DNA of 36,071 bases from Candidatus Magasanikiibacteriota bacterium (GCA_018650085.1 JABIGQ010000033.1:1-36071); one strand, 5' to 3'; shown: positions 1-6,556, counted from the stretch's first letter. Translations and numbers: made by a program. Notes: generated by a model not told the origin, from the sequence alone.

Positions 1-1851
1 GCTATTGTTTCTCGTGAATTAGGAGTTCCTTGTATTGTAGGCGCAAAAAAAGCAAGAAGTATTTGTAAAACAGGATCTCCAGTAACGGTATCATGTGCAG
101 AAGGAGATGAGGGAGTAGTATATAAAGGGGCATTGCCATTTGAAGTAAAAAAGACAACTATTACCAATTTACCAAAAACAAAGACAAAAATCATGATGAA
201 TATTGGGGATCCAGATAACGCTTTTGCATTGTCTGCTCTTCCTCATGATGGTATTGGACTGGCAAGAGAGGAATTTATTTTTTCTAATTTTATTCGTATC
301 CATCCGTTGGCGCTTATTCATTATCATAAACTAAAGGATAAAAAAGCAAAGAAAAAAATAGCAGACATGACACGTGGTTATAAAAAGAAATCAGATTATT
401 GTGTAGATAAACTTGCAGAAGGAATAGCACGTATTGCTGTAGCTACTTATGATAAACCAGTTATTATTCGCTTGAGTGATTTTAAAACAAATGAATACGC
501 GACGCTTATTGGTGGAAAAGAATTTGAACCAAAAGAAGAAAACCCAATGCTTGGGTGGAGAGGGGCAAGTAGATATTACTCAAAAGAATATAAAGAAGCA
601 TTTCGACTAGAATGTGAAGCTATAAAAAAAGTAAGAGATGATTGGGGACTGACCAATGTTATTGTCATGGTACCATTTTGTAGAACACCAGAAGAAGGAA
701 AAAAAGTCCTAAAGACCATGGCATCATTTGGGTTAAAACAAGGAGAAAATGGATTGCAAGTATATGTTATGTGTGAGATCCCTTCAAATGTTGTTCTTGC
801 AGATGATTTTGCAAAATTATTTGATGGGTTTAGTATAGGATCAAATGATTTAACACAGCTTGTATTAGGAGTAGATCGTGATTCAGCATCTGTGAGTCAT
901 GTATATGATGAAAATAATGAAGCCGTAAAGACACTAATAAGACAAGTCATAAAAACAGTTCATAAGCATAAGAAAAAGATTGGTATTTGCGGGCAAGCCC
1001 CAAGTGACTATCCTAAATTTGCAGAATTTCTTGTACGAGAGGGGATAGATAGTATTTCTCTAAACCCAGATACAGTCGTAGAAACAAAGAAACGTGTCGC
1101 TGCATTGGAAAAAACATTGGGAAGAAAAGGAAATAAAACACATAAGCCATTTTTAGGACTTGTCGTTGCACTTGGGATGATGGCGGCTGGTATTATGGCA
1201 TTGGGGGCTGGATGTGTGGGACCTACAGATGATATTGTCATGCAGACAAATAATTATGTGTCTCCTTCACAAATTCGTGAACGTGCTATTGAAAAGATAA
1301 CAGAACAAAAAGAAGAAGAATTAGCAAAACATCAATCAGTATTTGAAGATAATACATTCGCAGATCTAACATTATCATATCCAAGCACATGGGCGACAAA
1401 GAGATGGCCAAATGGTATTGTATTTGAAAATAAACAAACAGGAGAGTATGTTAGTTTATTTCAGCAATTGGTAGATCATCCTGTGGCAGAAGATAAAAAA
1501 GAACGTATAGCCATTGCCGGAAAAGATGCATGGAAGTTTCAAGATACTATAGGTGGTATTGATACCACAAGTACTATAATGATCGTAGAGATATCTAAAG
1601 ATGAAGATTCGGTATTAGAATTAAATGGAAATGGTGAAGAATTCCAACGTATACTTGACTCTATCATATTTGTGGGAGATGGAAATGATTCATGGAACCA
1701 TTGGGATGTTCGTGAAAAACGTGTGTGTGTCCAAATGATTACCTATGCAAAAGCTTCTGATGATGCTTCTTGTCAATTGTTTTCTACGCCGTGTGATGTT
1801 CCAGATAGCTGGCAGGTATGTGATAGTAGTGATTTAGAGGCAGAAGAATAA
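1..1851 (+). CDS. ppsA: Phosphoenolpyruvate synthase, C-terminal part, fused to a membrane-anchored extracytoplasmic domain (5' end outside window)
   Basis: The reading frame is open from base 1, so the gene starts upstream. The first visible residues AIVSRELGVPCIVGAKKA are the end of the phosphohistidine domain; the catalytic His should lie one or two residues before the window. The TIM-barrel PEP/pyruvate domain follows with GIGLAREEF, MVPFCRTPEEG, GSNDLTQLVLGVDRDS and the catalytic Cys in GICGQAPS. Family role: interconverts pyruvate and PEP with ATP. Around visible residue 375 the enzyme ends. A hydrophobic segment (about 383-404) then ends in GAGC, followed by about 210 residues that resemble an exported lipoprotein (LTLSYPSTW, FQRILDSIIF) and a Cys-containing tail (CVQMITYAK, STPCDVPDSWQVC). 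The fusion is in frame with no stop between the parts. A terminator follows directly. Confidence 0.9.
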   Translation, partial: AIVSRELGVPCIVGAKKARSICKTGSPVTVSCAEGDEGVVYKGALPFEVKKTTITNLPKTKTKIMMNIGDPDNAFALSALPHDGIGLAREEFIFSNFIRIHPLALIHYHKLKDKKAKKKIADMTRGYKKKSDYCVDKLAEGIARIAVATYDKPVIIRLSDFKTNEYATLIGGKEFEPKEENPMLGWRGASRYYSKEYKEAFRLECEAIKKVRDDWGLTNVIVMVPFCRTPEEGKKVLKTMASFGLKQGENGLQVYVMCEIPSNVVLADDFAKLFDGFSIGSNDLTQLVLGVDRDSASVSHVYDENNEAVKTLIRQVIKTVHKHKKKIGICGQAPSDYPKFAEFLVREGIDSISLNPDTVVETKKRVAALEKTLGRKGNKTHKPFLGLVVALGMMAAGIMALGAGCVGPTDDIVMQTNNYVSPSQIRERAIEKITEQKEEELAKHQSVFEDNTFADLTLSYPSTWATKRWPNGIVFENKQTGEYVSLFQQLVDHPVAEDKKERIAIAGKDAWKFQDTIGGIDTTSTIMIVEISKDEDSVLELNGNGEEFQRILDSIIFVGDGNDSWNHWDVREKRVCVQMITYAKASDDASCQLFSTPCDVPDSWQVCDSSDLEAEE

Positions 1852-1864
1852 GTTTATAAAGAAT

Positions 1865-1898
1865 AAAAAAACATCTCGCTAAGCGAGATGTTTTTTTT
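1865..1898. terminator. Bidirectional intrinsic terminator between ppsA and the convergent glucosaminidase-like gene
   Basis: The stem ACATCTCG/CGAGATGT (1871-1891) is flanked by an A tract on the left and eight T on the right, so it can terminate transcription on both strands. It sits between two convergent genes. Confidence 0.85.
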
Positions 1899-1901
1899 AT
1901 G

Positions 1902-2423
1902 TTATGCAGTTGGGTTTATTTCTGTTTTTTCAAATAAATCCATAATAGCCATAACTTCATCTGGATAACTTGGGAGTACTGTCCCATTATACCAGTATAG
2001 TTTTTCTGCGACGTCATTATCTTTATAATATCGTGCAGTACTTTCACGGTTTCCTGATAAATGCATTCCTACTACTTCAATAGATTCATTGAAATCTTCA
2101 AATGCAATTTTACATGAACCCCAACCAAAAGGGTTGTTATTCAAGAGGTGTCTCCCTCCAGATGATTCACGTACCGCAATGGCAGGAAGTAAACGCCAAT
2201 CCATGTCATATTTATCTGCTACAGCGATAAATTGTTCACCATAGCCTTCCAATGGCATATTTCGCTTTGCAAAGTATGCATCGATCTTTTCTGCACGAAT
2301 ATCTTCAACTGCTTCTACTGCATGAGCGGTTTCTATAATTGCAGGAATGTATTTTGGAACAGTATACGCTTGTTTCGTTGCAATATCTGTAAATCCTGCA
2401 AAGATAAGTAATAGTGTATTCAT
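1902..2423 (-). CDS. Secreted glucosaminidase / lysozyme-like peptidoglycan hydrolase
   Basis: 173 residues. The first 20 or so residues (MNTLLLIFAGFTDIATKQAY) are a weak signal or anchor segment. The core KYDMDWRLLPAIAVRESSGG followed by NNPFGWGS is the signature of bacterial glucosaminidase (GH73-like) and lytic-transglycosylase-like domains; the Glu of VRESSGG is the likely catalytic acid. The region after it (FNESIEVVGMHL, ARYYKDNDVAEKLYWYNG) fits the same fold. Likely role: trimming or remodelling of peptidoglycan outside the membrane. It has its own strong promoter at 2489-2517 and ends at a terminator shared with ppsA. The exact enzyme class (glucosaminidase or transglycosylase) cannot be decided from sequence alone. 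Confidence 0.75.
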   Translation of the reverse strand: MNTLLLIFAGFTDIATKQAYTVPKYIPAIIETAHAVEAVEDIRAEKIDAYFAKRNMPLEGYGEQFIAVADKYDMDWRLLPAIAVRESSGGRHLLNNNPFGWGSCKIAFEDFNESIEVVGMHLSGNRESTARYYKDNDVAEKLYWYNGTVLPSYPDEVMAIMDLFEKTEINPTA

Positions 2424-2455
2424 ATGTTTGAGTTAATAAATAAATGTATTATAAA

Positions 2456-2473
2456 AAGCCCCATATGGGACTT
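2456..2473 (-). other. Small hairpin in the leader of the glucosaminidase-like gene
   Basis: In the sense of the gene the leader contains AAGTCCCATATGGGGCTT followed by TTT. The near-palindrome lies between the promoter and the start codon and resembles a short terminator, so it could act as an attenuator or simply stabilise the 5' end. Confidence 0.4.
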
Positions 2474-2488
2474 GTTTTACAATAGTAC

Positions 2489-2517
2489 ATTGTATCACAT
2501 TTTCACACCCTTGTCAA
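2489..2517 (-). promoter_or_regulatory. Sigma-70-type promoter of the glucosaminidase-like gene
   Basis: On the minus strand TTGACA (2517-2512), a 17-base spacer and TACAAT (2494-2489). It lies about 65 bases upstream of the start codon at 2423. Confidence 0.85.
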
Positions 2518-2577
2518 TAGTTTTTCCTATTGACTTTGCTAAGATTAGCGAAGAATGTGGGCTTAAAAAATTGGGGT

Positions 2578-2604
2578 GGGCAGTGAGGGAGGAGCTCACT
2601 GCCC
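2578..2604. other. Perfect 10-bp hairpin downstream of the small minus-strand gene
   Basis: GGGCAGTGAG (2578-2587) and CTCACTGCCC (2595-2604) form a stem with a seven-base purine loop. It lies 18 bases beyond the stop of the 2622-2819 gene; on that strand a run of six T follows after seven bases, so it is a possible terminator of modest quality. Confidence 0.5.
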
Positions 2605-2621
2605 GTGTGGTACGTTGATAA

Positions 2622-2819
2622 TCAGGAAGGGTTCTTTTCTCCTTTTTCGATTTGTTGTAGTAGTTTTTCGGCTTCTTCTGGAGTCATCTGTTGGACAACT
2701 TCTTTAGCCTCCTGATGTTGTTTTATAATCCTGCGGTCTGTTATTGAATATGTAAGAGCTTTGTTTATTCTTCTTGGCATGATTCCCTTTTTGTTGTATA
2801 GGACAGCCATCTCCTCCAT
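2622..2819 (-). CDS. Small hypothetical protein, 65 residues
   Basis: I do not recognise it. It is highly charged and helical, basic in the middle (MPRRINKAL, DRRIIKQHQEAKE) and ending in an acidic/amphipathic helix (MTPEEAEKLLQQIEKGEK). A second possible start is the Met at 2780 (MPRRINK), which has AAGGGA six bases upstream and may be the real one. It is divergent from the Nramp-related transporter, with under 100 bases between the two starts. The downstream hairpin at 2578-2604 supports it as a separate transcription unit. Confidence 0.5.
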   Translation of the reverse strand: MEEMAVLYNKKGIMPRRINKALTYSITDRRIIKQHQEAKEVVQQMTPEEAEKLLQQIEKGEKNPS

Positions 2820-2912
2820 GACTGCAGTTGTAGTAGACGTACAATGACAGAAAAAGAGCAGTAAGTCAAGGATATATATGCTATACTACATACATTCTTA
2901 ACAAATTATATT

Positions 2913-4313
2913 ATGCAAACTATAGAAAAAAAAGTATTTCCTAAACCAATATCATTTAAAAAACTTATAGGACCTAGTTTTATTATTCTCGCTCTGGGGC
3001 TGGGATCTGGAGAAGTGATTCTCTGGCCATATATGGTAGCAAATTACGGTCTTGGGATTGCATGGGGTGCACTCCTTGGGATTACATTTCAGTATTTTAT
3101 AAATATGGAAATAGAACGCTATGCACTGGTAAAAGGGGAGAGTGTATTTGTAGGGATTGCAAAAATATTCCCAAAGGCAGTATATTGGTTTATTATCTCA
3201 ACGTTTATAGGATTTGGATTGCCAGGAATCATAGCTGCTTCTGCAAAAGTTCTAGGTGTTATTCTAGGAATAGAAAACTTCAAATGGTTAGCTATTGTTA
3301 TGCTTCTTATCATTGGGATTATTCTTTCATCTGGAAAAACGGTGTATAGTATGATGGAACGCCTGACAAAGAGTATCATTTTAATTGGTGTCCCATTTAT
3401 TTTCATATTGGCAGTATGGCTAAGTACAAAAATGGATTGGCAAGCTTTGGCTTCTGGATTAGTGGGTAGGGGAGAAGGATATACTTTTTTACCAATTGGT
3501 ATTGGGCTCGCTACATTTTTTGCGGCATTTGCATATTCTGGTGCTGGTGGAAATCTAAATTTAACCCAGTCAATATATGTGAAAGAAAAAGGATATGGCA
3601 TGGGGAAGTATTCTCAGAAAATTGCAGGATTGTTTGCAAAGAAAGATGGAGATCAACGTATCCGTTTATCTGGGACTCCATTTGTACATAATAAAGAGAA
3701 TTATGCACGATTTAAACAATGGTGGAAGATGATAAGCTTGGAGCATTTGCTGGTATTTTGGTTTGTTGGGTTATTATCTATGTGTGTGCTTATGCTTTTA
3801 TCTTATACTACTGTGTTTGGTCTGTCAGATAATGCAGAGGGAATTAATTTTGTGATTAGCGAAGGATTTGCTATTGGGGAGAACATATTCCCAGCTATGG
3901 GGACTTTATTTTTATTTGTCGTATCTGTGATGTTATTTCAAACACAGTTAGGCGTAATGGATTCTACCTCTCGTATTATGGCAGAAAACATTGCAATAAA
4001 AAAATTAGCACATGATAAAAAAAATACAGTGCAGTTAAGTAAGATATATTATATATTTGTCTGGACGCAAATTGCATTTGGGATTACATTGTTTCTCTTT
4101 AATATATATGAACCAAAGACCTTGATTATTTTAGGGGCTGTGATAAATGCATTTGCTATGTTTGTGCATACGGGGCTGGTGTTTATTATCAACCACAAGC
4201 TCCTAGAAAAGCCCTACAGGCCATCTTTATGGCGAAAGGTGATCTTGGTAGGTATATTTCTATTTTTCGGCTTTTTTAGCGGATTAGTGTTATTAGATAA
4301 GATTGGGTGGTAG
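2913..4313 (+). CDS. Nramp-related transporter lacking the canonical metal motif
   Basis: 466 residues with about eleven hydrophobic segments. The start IGPSFIILALGLGSGEVILWPYMVANYG is typical of Nramp-related proteins, in which the metal-binding DPGN of transmembrane helix 1 is replaced by GSGE. The helix-6 MPH motif is not visible either; the region reads FAAFAYSGAGGN. A divalent-metal role therefore cannot be assumed. A hydrophilic loop (residues about 222-265, YVKEKGYGMGKYSQK and onward) interrupts the helices in the middle. A -10 TATACT is at 2882-2887 with no good -35. No SD precedes the ATG, as for many native genes here. The substrate is unknown. Confidence 0.75.
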   Translation: MQTIEKKVFPKPISFKKLIGPSFIILALGLGSGEVILWPYMVANYGLGIAWGALLGITFQYFINMEIERYALVKGESVFVGIAKIFPKAVYWFIISTFIGFGLPGIIAASAKVLGVILGIENFKWLAIVMLLIIGIILSSGKTVYSMMERLTKSIILIGVPFIFILAVWLSTKMDWQALASGLVGRGEGYTFLPIGIGLATFFAAFAYSGAGGNLNLTQSIYVKEKGYGMGKYSQKIAGLFAKKDGDQRIRLSGTPFVHNKENYARFKQWWKMISLEHLLVFWFVGLLSMCVLMLLSYTTVFGLSDNAEGINFVISEGFAIGENIFPAMGTLFLFVVSVMLFQTQLGVMDSTSRIMAENIAIKKLAHDKKNTVQLSKIYYIFVWTQIAFGITLFLFNIYEPKTLIILGAVINAFAMFVHTGLVFIINHKLLEKPYRPSLWRKVILVGIFLFFGFFSGLVLLDKIGW

Positions 4314-4323
4314 GAATGATTTC

Positions 4324-4352
4324 TTGACTTTCTTTTTTATACATGGCATATT
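4324..4352 (+). promoter_or_regulatory. Promoter of the small zinc-ribbon-like gene
   Basis: TTGACT (4324-4329), a 17-base spacer and CATATT (4347-4352). The predicted start lies about 30 bases before a strong SD. Confidence 0.55.
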
Positions 4353-4388
4353 GTTGGTATTCTACATGATAGTGTAAAAGGAGGATTT

Positions 4389-4571
4389 ATGAAAAAAGAG
4401 GAAACTAGTTGTGGATATTGTGGTAGATCAGAAGATCAAGAGTGGGGGATGGTGCGGCCTTGTTGCGATCTGCGGCAGAATTTTTCTGCATCTAAGCCTT
4501 CTAAGGATCTTCCTCTACAAGTGGGGACTACACCTAAAGATTCTTATTTTACTGTTGTGCCGAGGAAATGA
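4389..4571 (+). CDS. Small Cys-rich protein, 60 residues
   Basis: MKKEETSCGYCGRSEDQE opens with a CxxC knuckle, and CC follows at residues 25-26, so zinc binding is possible. The rest is polar. The start is supported by AAAAGGAGG (4376-4384) four bases upstream, one of the strongest SD sequences in the window. The gene is richer in G and C than its neighbours and lies with the cold-shock-like gene in a small patch of foreign-looking sequence. No family recognised. Confidence 0.55.
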   Translation: MKKEETSCGYCGRSEDQEWGMVRPCCDLRQNFSASKPSKDLPLQVGTTPKDSYFTVVPRK

Positions 4572-4601
4572 TTTTTTTTCATCACACAGTATCTTTTTTA
4601 C

Positions 4602-4641
4602 TCCAGTGCACATGGGAGGTGTGTTGGGGTTTTTATTTTTT
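4602..4641 (+). terminator. Possible terminator after the Cys-rich small gene
   Basis: An interrupted stem (CCA...CACA/TGTGTTGG) is followed by GGTTTTTATTTTTT. The stem is weak, but the T tract is long. Confidence 0.4.
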
Positions 4642-4714
4642 GTTGGGCATTTATAACTTTTTATAGGTTGGTGGCATTTTTTACATCTGTTAGGTGTGTA
4701 AAATGGCATCTGCC

Positions 4715-4741
4715 TCAGTCTGCACTTTAGATGTAGGCTGA
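4715..4741 (+). other. Leader hairpin of the cold-shock-like gene
   Basis: TCAGTCTGCA (4715-4724) pairs with TGTAGGCTGA (4732-4741), ten pairs including two G-U. It lies 22 bases before the start codon and just upstream of the SD (GAAGGAG). A second, weaker hairpin (TTTTACA/TGTAAAA) lies at about 4678-4701. RNA-thermometer or cold-shock-type leader control is conceivable but unproven. Confidence 0.45.
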
Positions 4742-4763
4742 TTATCAAGTGAAGGAGTGAGTA

Positions 4764-5018
4764 ATGAGTGACGAAACCAAGCATGGCGCTGTTAAGTTCA
4801 GTAGAGAGTTGGCTAAAAAAGGTACGTTCTACGGGTATGTTACTGTAGACAGTAGTGGAGAGAATCTTTTCTTCTACAGCGGTGATTACAAAAGTTCTGA
4901 CATGCCGCCCCGTATGCCCGAGAAGGGGGATAGGCTTTCTTTTAAGGTTGTGCGAGGCCCCAAGGGGAGCAATGCCAGCCAGTGGACGTTTGTTGACGAG
5001 CTACTCATAAAGGAGTAG
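4764..5018 (+). CDS. Cold-shock-domain-like (OB-fold) small protein
   Basis: 84 residues. The pattern GTFYGYVTVDSSGENLFFY, then GDRLSFKVVRGPKGSNASQW, matches the order of elements in cold-shock proteins: strands 1-2 with aromatic residues, an FFxx strand, then a G-x-x-V/L-x-F-x-V strand and the KGxxA strand. It lacks the strict KGFGFI RNP1 motif, so it is a divergent member. Likely role: single-stranded nucleic-acid binding. The start is fixed by GAAGGAG eight bases upstream. It is GC-richer than its surroundings and ends before a large palindrome and two terminators. Confidence 0.6.
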   Translation: MSDETKHGAVKFSRELAKKGTFYGYVTVDSSGENLFFYSGDYKSSDMPPRMPEKGDRLSFKVVRGPKGSNASQWTFVDELLIKE

Positions 5019-5042
5019 CTTTACACTACACGGTCAGCAATC

Positions 5043-5097
5043 AAATCCGCTCCGCCAGGCGTTCGACTATAGTCGACCATTCTGGCGGGCGCGGTTT
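5043..5097 (+). repeat. Nested 55-base palindrome (REP-like or transcript-end structure)
   Basis: The outer arms 5043-5058 and 5082-5097 (CCGCCAG against CTGGCGG, extended by G-U pairs) enclose the perfect inner palindrome TCGACTATAGTCGA at 5063-5076. It is far more GC-rich than the flanks and lies 25 bases after a stop codon. The form suggests a dispersed palindromic element. Confidence 0.55.
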
Positions 5098-5107
5098 AGA
5101 TATTTTC

Positions 5108-5128
5108 CACTCTTTAGAGTGTTTTTTT
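5108..5128 (+). terminator. Intrinsic terminator of the cold-shock-like gene
   Basis: CACTC/GAGTG stem (5108-5112, 5117-5121) followed by seven T. Confidence 0.75.
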
Positions 5129-5132
5129 GTAC

Positions 5133-5164
5133 CAAAAAACCCACTTATTGTGGGTTTTTTATTT
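5133..5164. terminator. Bidirectional terminator, also ending the tRNA-Asp transcript
   Basis: AAAAAACCCAC, loop TTATT, GTGGGTTTTTT. It is symmetric, with A on the left and T on the right, and lies between the plus-strand gene and the minus-strand tRNA. Confidence 0.85.
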
Positions 5165-5165
5165 G

Positions 5166-5239
5166 CGGACTGGACGAGACTCGAACTCGCAACTTCTGCC
5201 GTGACAGGGCAGTGCTCTAACCAATTGAACTACCAATCC
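5166..5239 (-). tRNA. tRNA-Asp (anticodon GTC)
   Basis: A full cloverleaf can be drawn on the minus strand. The acceptor GGATTGG pairs with CCAGTCC (one G-U), the D arm holds TTCAATTGGTTAGAG, the anticodon stem is CTGCC/GGCAG with loop CTGTCAC, and the T arm reads GCGAGTTCGAGTCTCGT. The discriminator is G. The 3' CCA is not encoded; the sequence continues CAAA. It may be co-transcribed with the small basic gene upstream. Confidence 0.95.
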
Positions 5240-5341
5240 TCGTCTTCGCTTCTCCTATCGTCGAAGCTGCGCCGAGCAAGCTACTTATGTTTATTTGGCT
5301 TATGTCACCTGTGAGCCAAGTAGCTATACAATATCATTGAA

Positions 5342-5491
5342 CTATGCTTTTTTTTCGTGCATAAGCTCGTGTAACTTTTGACCTGATGTTTTTGCTTTTG
5401 CGGCACGTTTCAATTTCTTGATATTTCTTTTTGCTTTTGCAATCAAACGTTTTTGAAATCTTATTTGATTATTTTTCTTTCGAACACCCAT
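5342..5491 (-). CDS. Tiny Lys/Arg-rich protein, 49 residues, possibly ribosome-associated
   Basis: The protein begins MGVRKKNNQIRFQKRLIAKA and ends GQKLHELMHEKKA. It is very basic (about 40 % Lys/Arg) and predicted to be one long helix. It lies under a near-consensus promoter (5518-5546), at the edge of the bL20-bL35-IF3-tmRNA-SmpB cluster and just before tRNA-Asp. Small size, charge and position suggest an RNA- or ribosome-binding protein; I cannot match it to a named ribosomal protein. Confidence 0.65.
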   Translation of the reverse strand: MGVRKKNNQIRFQKRLIAKAKRNIKKLKRAAKAKTSGQKLHELMHEKKA

Positions 5492-5517
5492 AGATTTTGT
5501 TAACAAATTACAGGCAT

Positions 5518-5546
5518 ATAATACTTGATTTATACTATATTGTCAA
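5518..5546 (-). promoter_or_regulatory. Promoter of the 49-residue basic protein
   Basis: On the minus strand TTGACA (5546-5541), a 17-base spacer and TATTAT (5523-5518), about 27 bases before the ATG. Confidence 0.85.
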
Positions 5547-5563
5547 GAGAAAAATATGGGTAT

Positions 5564-5774
5564 AAAAAAACCTACATGATGTTCATACAGAGCAAGAGGA
5601 TAAAGGAGGGTATATCCTCGCTCATGTATGAACATGATATAGGCTTTTAGTATAGATTTTCTTAGGGGAGATCACCATGGTGTTCGTACAGAGCAAGAGG
5701 ACAAAGGAGGGGGTGTCCCCGCTCATGTACGAACACGATAGTGACCTATGTTTCATCAATATAAAAATTGATGA
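5564..5774 (-). ncRNA. Candidate small RNA with two anti-Shine-Dalgarno hairpins
   Basis: Not recognised as a known family. The promoter at 5781-5809 predicts a start at about 5774. From there the RNA is a 5' hairpin (TCATCAAT/ATTGATGA, 5774-5753), a long hairpin (5746-5670), a second copy of it (5643-5571), then seven T (5570-5564), so the last hairpin is also the terminator. Both long hairpins share the same plan: outer stem, a fixed C-C mismatch, GAGC/GCTC inner stem with a two-base bulge, and a loop containing CCCTCCTTT. The 64-base cores of the two copies differ at nine positions. Six form three compensatory pairs, one turns A-U into G-U on this strand, two are in the loop, and none breaks a stem. 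The G-U (A-C on the other strand) fixes the transcribed strand. Confidence 0.8.
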
Positions 5775-5780
5775 TGCAAC

Positions 5781-5809
5781 AGTCTAGCAGTTTTCAAGCA
5801 AGTTGTCAA
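5781..5809 (-). promoter_or_regulatory. Promoter of the anti-SD small RNA
   Basis: On the minus strand TTGACA (5809-5804), a 17-base spacer and TAGACT (5786-5781). The predicted start coincides with the first base of the 5' hairpin of the RNA. Confidence 0.8.
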
Positions 5810-5864
5810 GTATGTAGGGGCTGTCTTGTAGGGGAGATCTGTGGATAAACTACATTTTTGTAAT

Positions 5865-5886
5865 AAAAAATCCCCCAATTGGGGGA
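5865..5886 (-). terminator. Terminator of the rpmI-rplT transcript
   Basis: TCCCCCAATTGGGGGA followed on the minus strand by six T, 17 bases after the rplT stop codon. Confidence 0.9.
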
Positions 5887-5902
5887 AAGTTCTATATTGT
5901 TT

Positions 5903-6247
5903 TTATTTCACAAATTCAACAATCTTTTTAAACACTGCTGGATTTTCTGCAGCAATGTTAGAAAGCATTTTTCTGTTTAGTCCAACTTGTTTTTCTTTTA
6001 GCTTTCCTGTAAATACGCTGTAACTCATGTCATAGAGACGAGTTGCTGCGTTGATACGGGTTTGCCATAATCGTCTAAATGTACGTTTTTTTACACGACG
6101 ATCACGATATGCATGCATTCCTGCACGAGTATCTGCTGTTTTTGCTTGTTTTTGTAGTTTTCTTAGTCCACCACGAAATCCTTTTACGCGTTTCATTAGT
6201 GATCGGCGTTTTTTCAAGTGTCCTAAACCACGTTTTACTCTAGGCAT
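5903..6247 (-). CDS. rplT: Large ribosomal subunit protein bL20
   Basis: 114 residues. MPRVKRGLGHLKKRRSLMKR and GFRGGLRKLQKQAKTADTRAGMHAYRDRR are the classic bL20 N-terminal extension, followed by RLWQTRINAATR and the globular C-terminal part (FTGKLKEKQVGLNRKMLSNIA). It binds 23S rRNA early in assembly of the large subunit. It is encoded 10 bases downstream of rpmI in the usual infC-rpmI-rplT order and closed by a terminator. Length is normal for the family. Confidence 0.98.
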   Translation of the reverse strand: MPRVKRGLGHLKKRRSLMKRVKGFRGGLRKLQKQAKTADTRAGMHAYRDRRVKKRTFRRLWQTRINAATRLYDMSYSVFTGKLKEKQVGLNRKMLSNIAAENPAVFKKIVEFVK

Positions 6248-6257
6248 ATAATTTTAT

Positions 6258-6473
6258 TTATTTTGCGTATGGCATTGAGCGCATAACTGTTTGGTAACTC
6301 GTTTTTGCTGCATTAGCATCAACTCTTTTCGCTGTACCAGTATTGCCATCTTCTTTACCATTGAAATGGGCACGACCACCACGGGCATGCATCAACTTGA
6401 CCTTTGATTTGTTTTTTGGCTTGGTTGTGCGAAATCTTTTAGCTGTTGCCTTGTGTGTTTTTATTTTTGGCAT
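6258..6473 (-). CDS. rpmI: Large ribosomal subunit protein bL35
   Basis: 71 residues from MPKIKTHKATAKRFRTTKPK. I chose this start over an in-frame Met 17 codons upstream because the family begins MPK[IM]KTHK and because a promoter (6502-6531) lies across that longer version. KLMHARGGRAHFN occupies the place of the usual KRxxxxHLL region, so the protein is divergent in the middle. The C-terminus (TAKRVDANAAKTSYQTVMRSMPYAK) keeps a bL35-like tail. Component of the large subunit; co-transcribed with rplT. Confidence 0.93.
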   Translation of the reverse strand: MPKIKTHKATAKRFRTTKPKNKSKVKLMHARGGRAHFNGKEDGNTGTAKRVDANAAKTSYQTVMRSMPYAK

Positions 6474-6501
6474 ACAAATTCTCTTAGATAAGATGTGTGG
6501 G

Positions 6502-6531
6502 ATTATACAGTATATACCCCACATTAGTCAA
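6502..6531 (-). promoter_or_regulatory. Internal promoter ahead of rpmI-rplT
   Basis: On the minus strand TTGACT (6531-6526), an 18-base spacer and TATAAT (6507-6502), in the gap between infC and rpmI. It allows ribosomal-protein expression without infC. Confidence 0.85.
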
Positions 6532-6556
6532 GGGCTCCCTGTGTATTAATACTATT

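Noticed and set aside
2424-2618. Open frame of 64 codons on the plus strand
   Set aside because: It overlaps the promoter and leader of the minus-strand glucosaminidase-like gene, has no SD, and ends inside a hairpin; composition is not protein-like.
4411-4784. Alternative overlapping frames on both strands around the Cys-rich small gene
   Set aside because: They lack RBS and promoter support, whereas the 4389 frame has a strong SD and a suitable promoter.
5665-5680. GGGGAGATCACC resembling the end of 16S rRNA
   Set aside because: Only about ten bases match by chance-level similarity and no rRNA sequence surrounds it.
5575-5739. Two similar 64-base units considered as a CRISPR array or transposon ends
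   Set aside because: Only two units, 37 bases between them, internal stems with compensatory changes, and a promoter plus U tract around them: a duplicated RNA hairpin fits, CRISPR does not.
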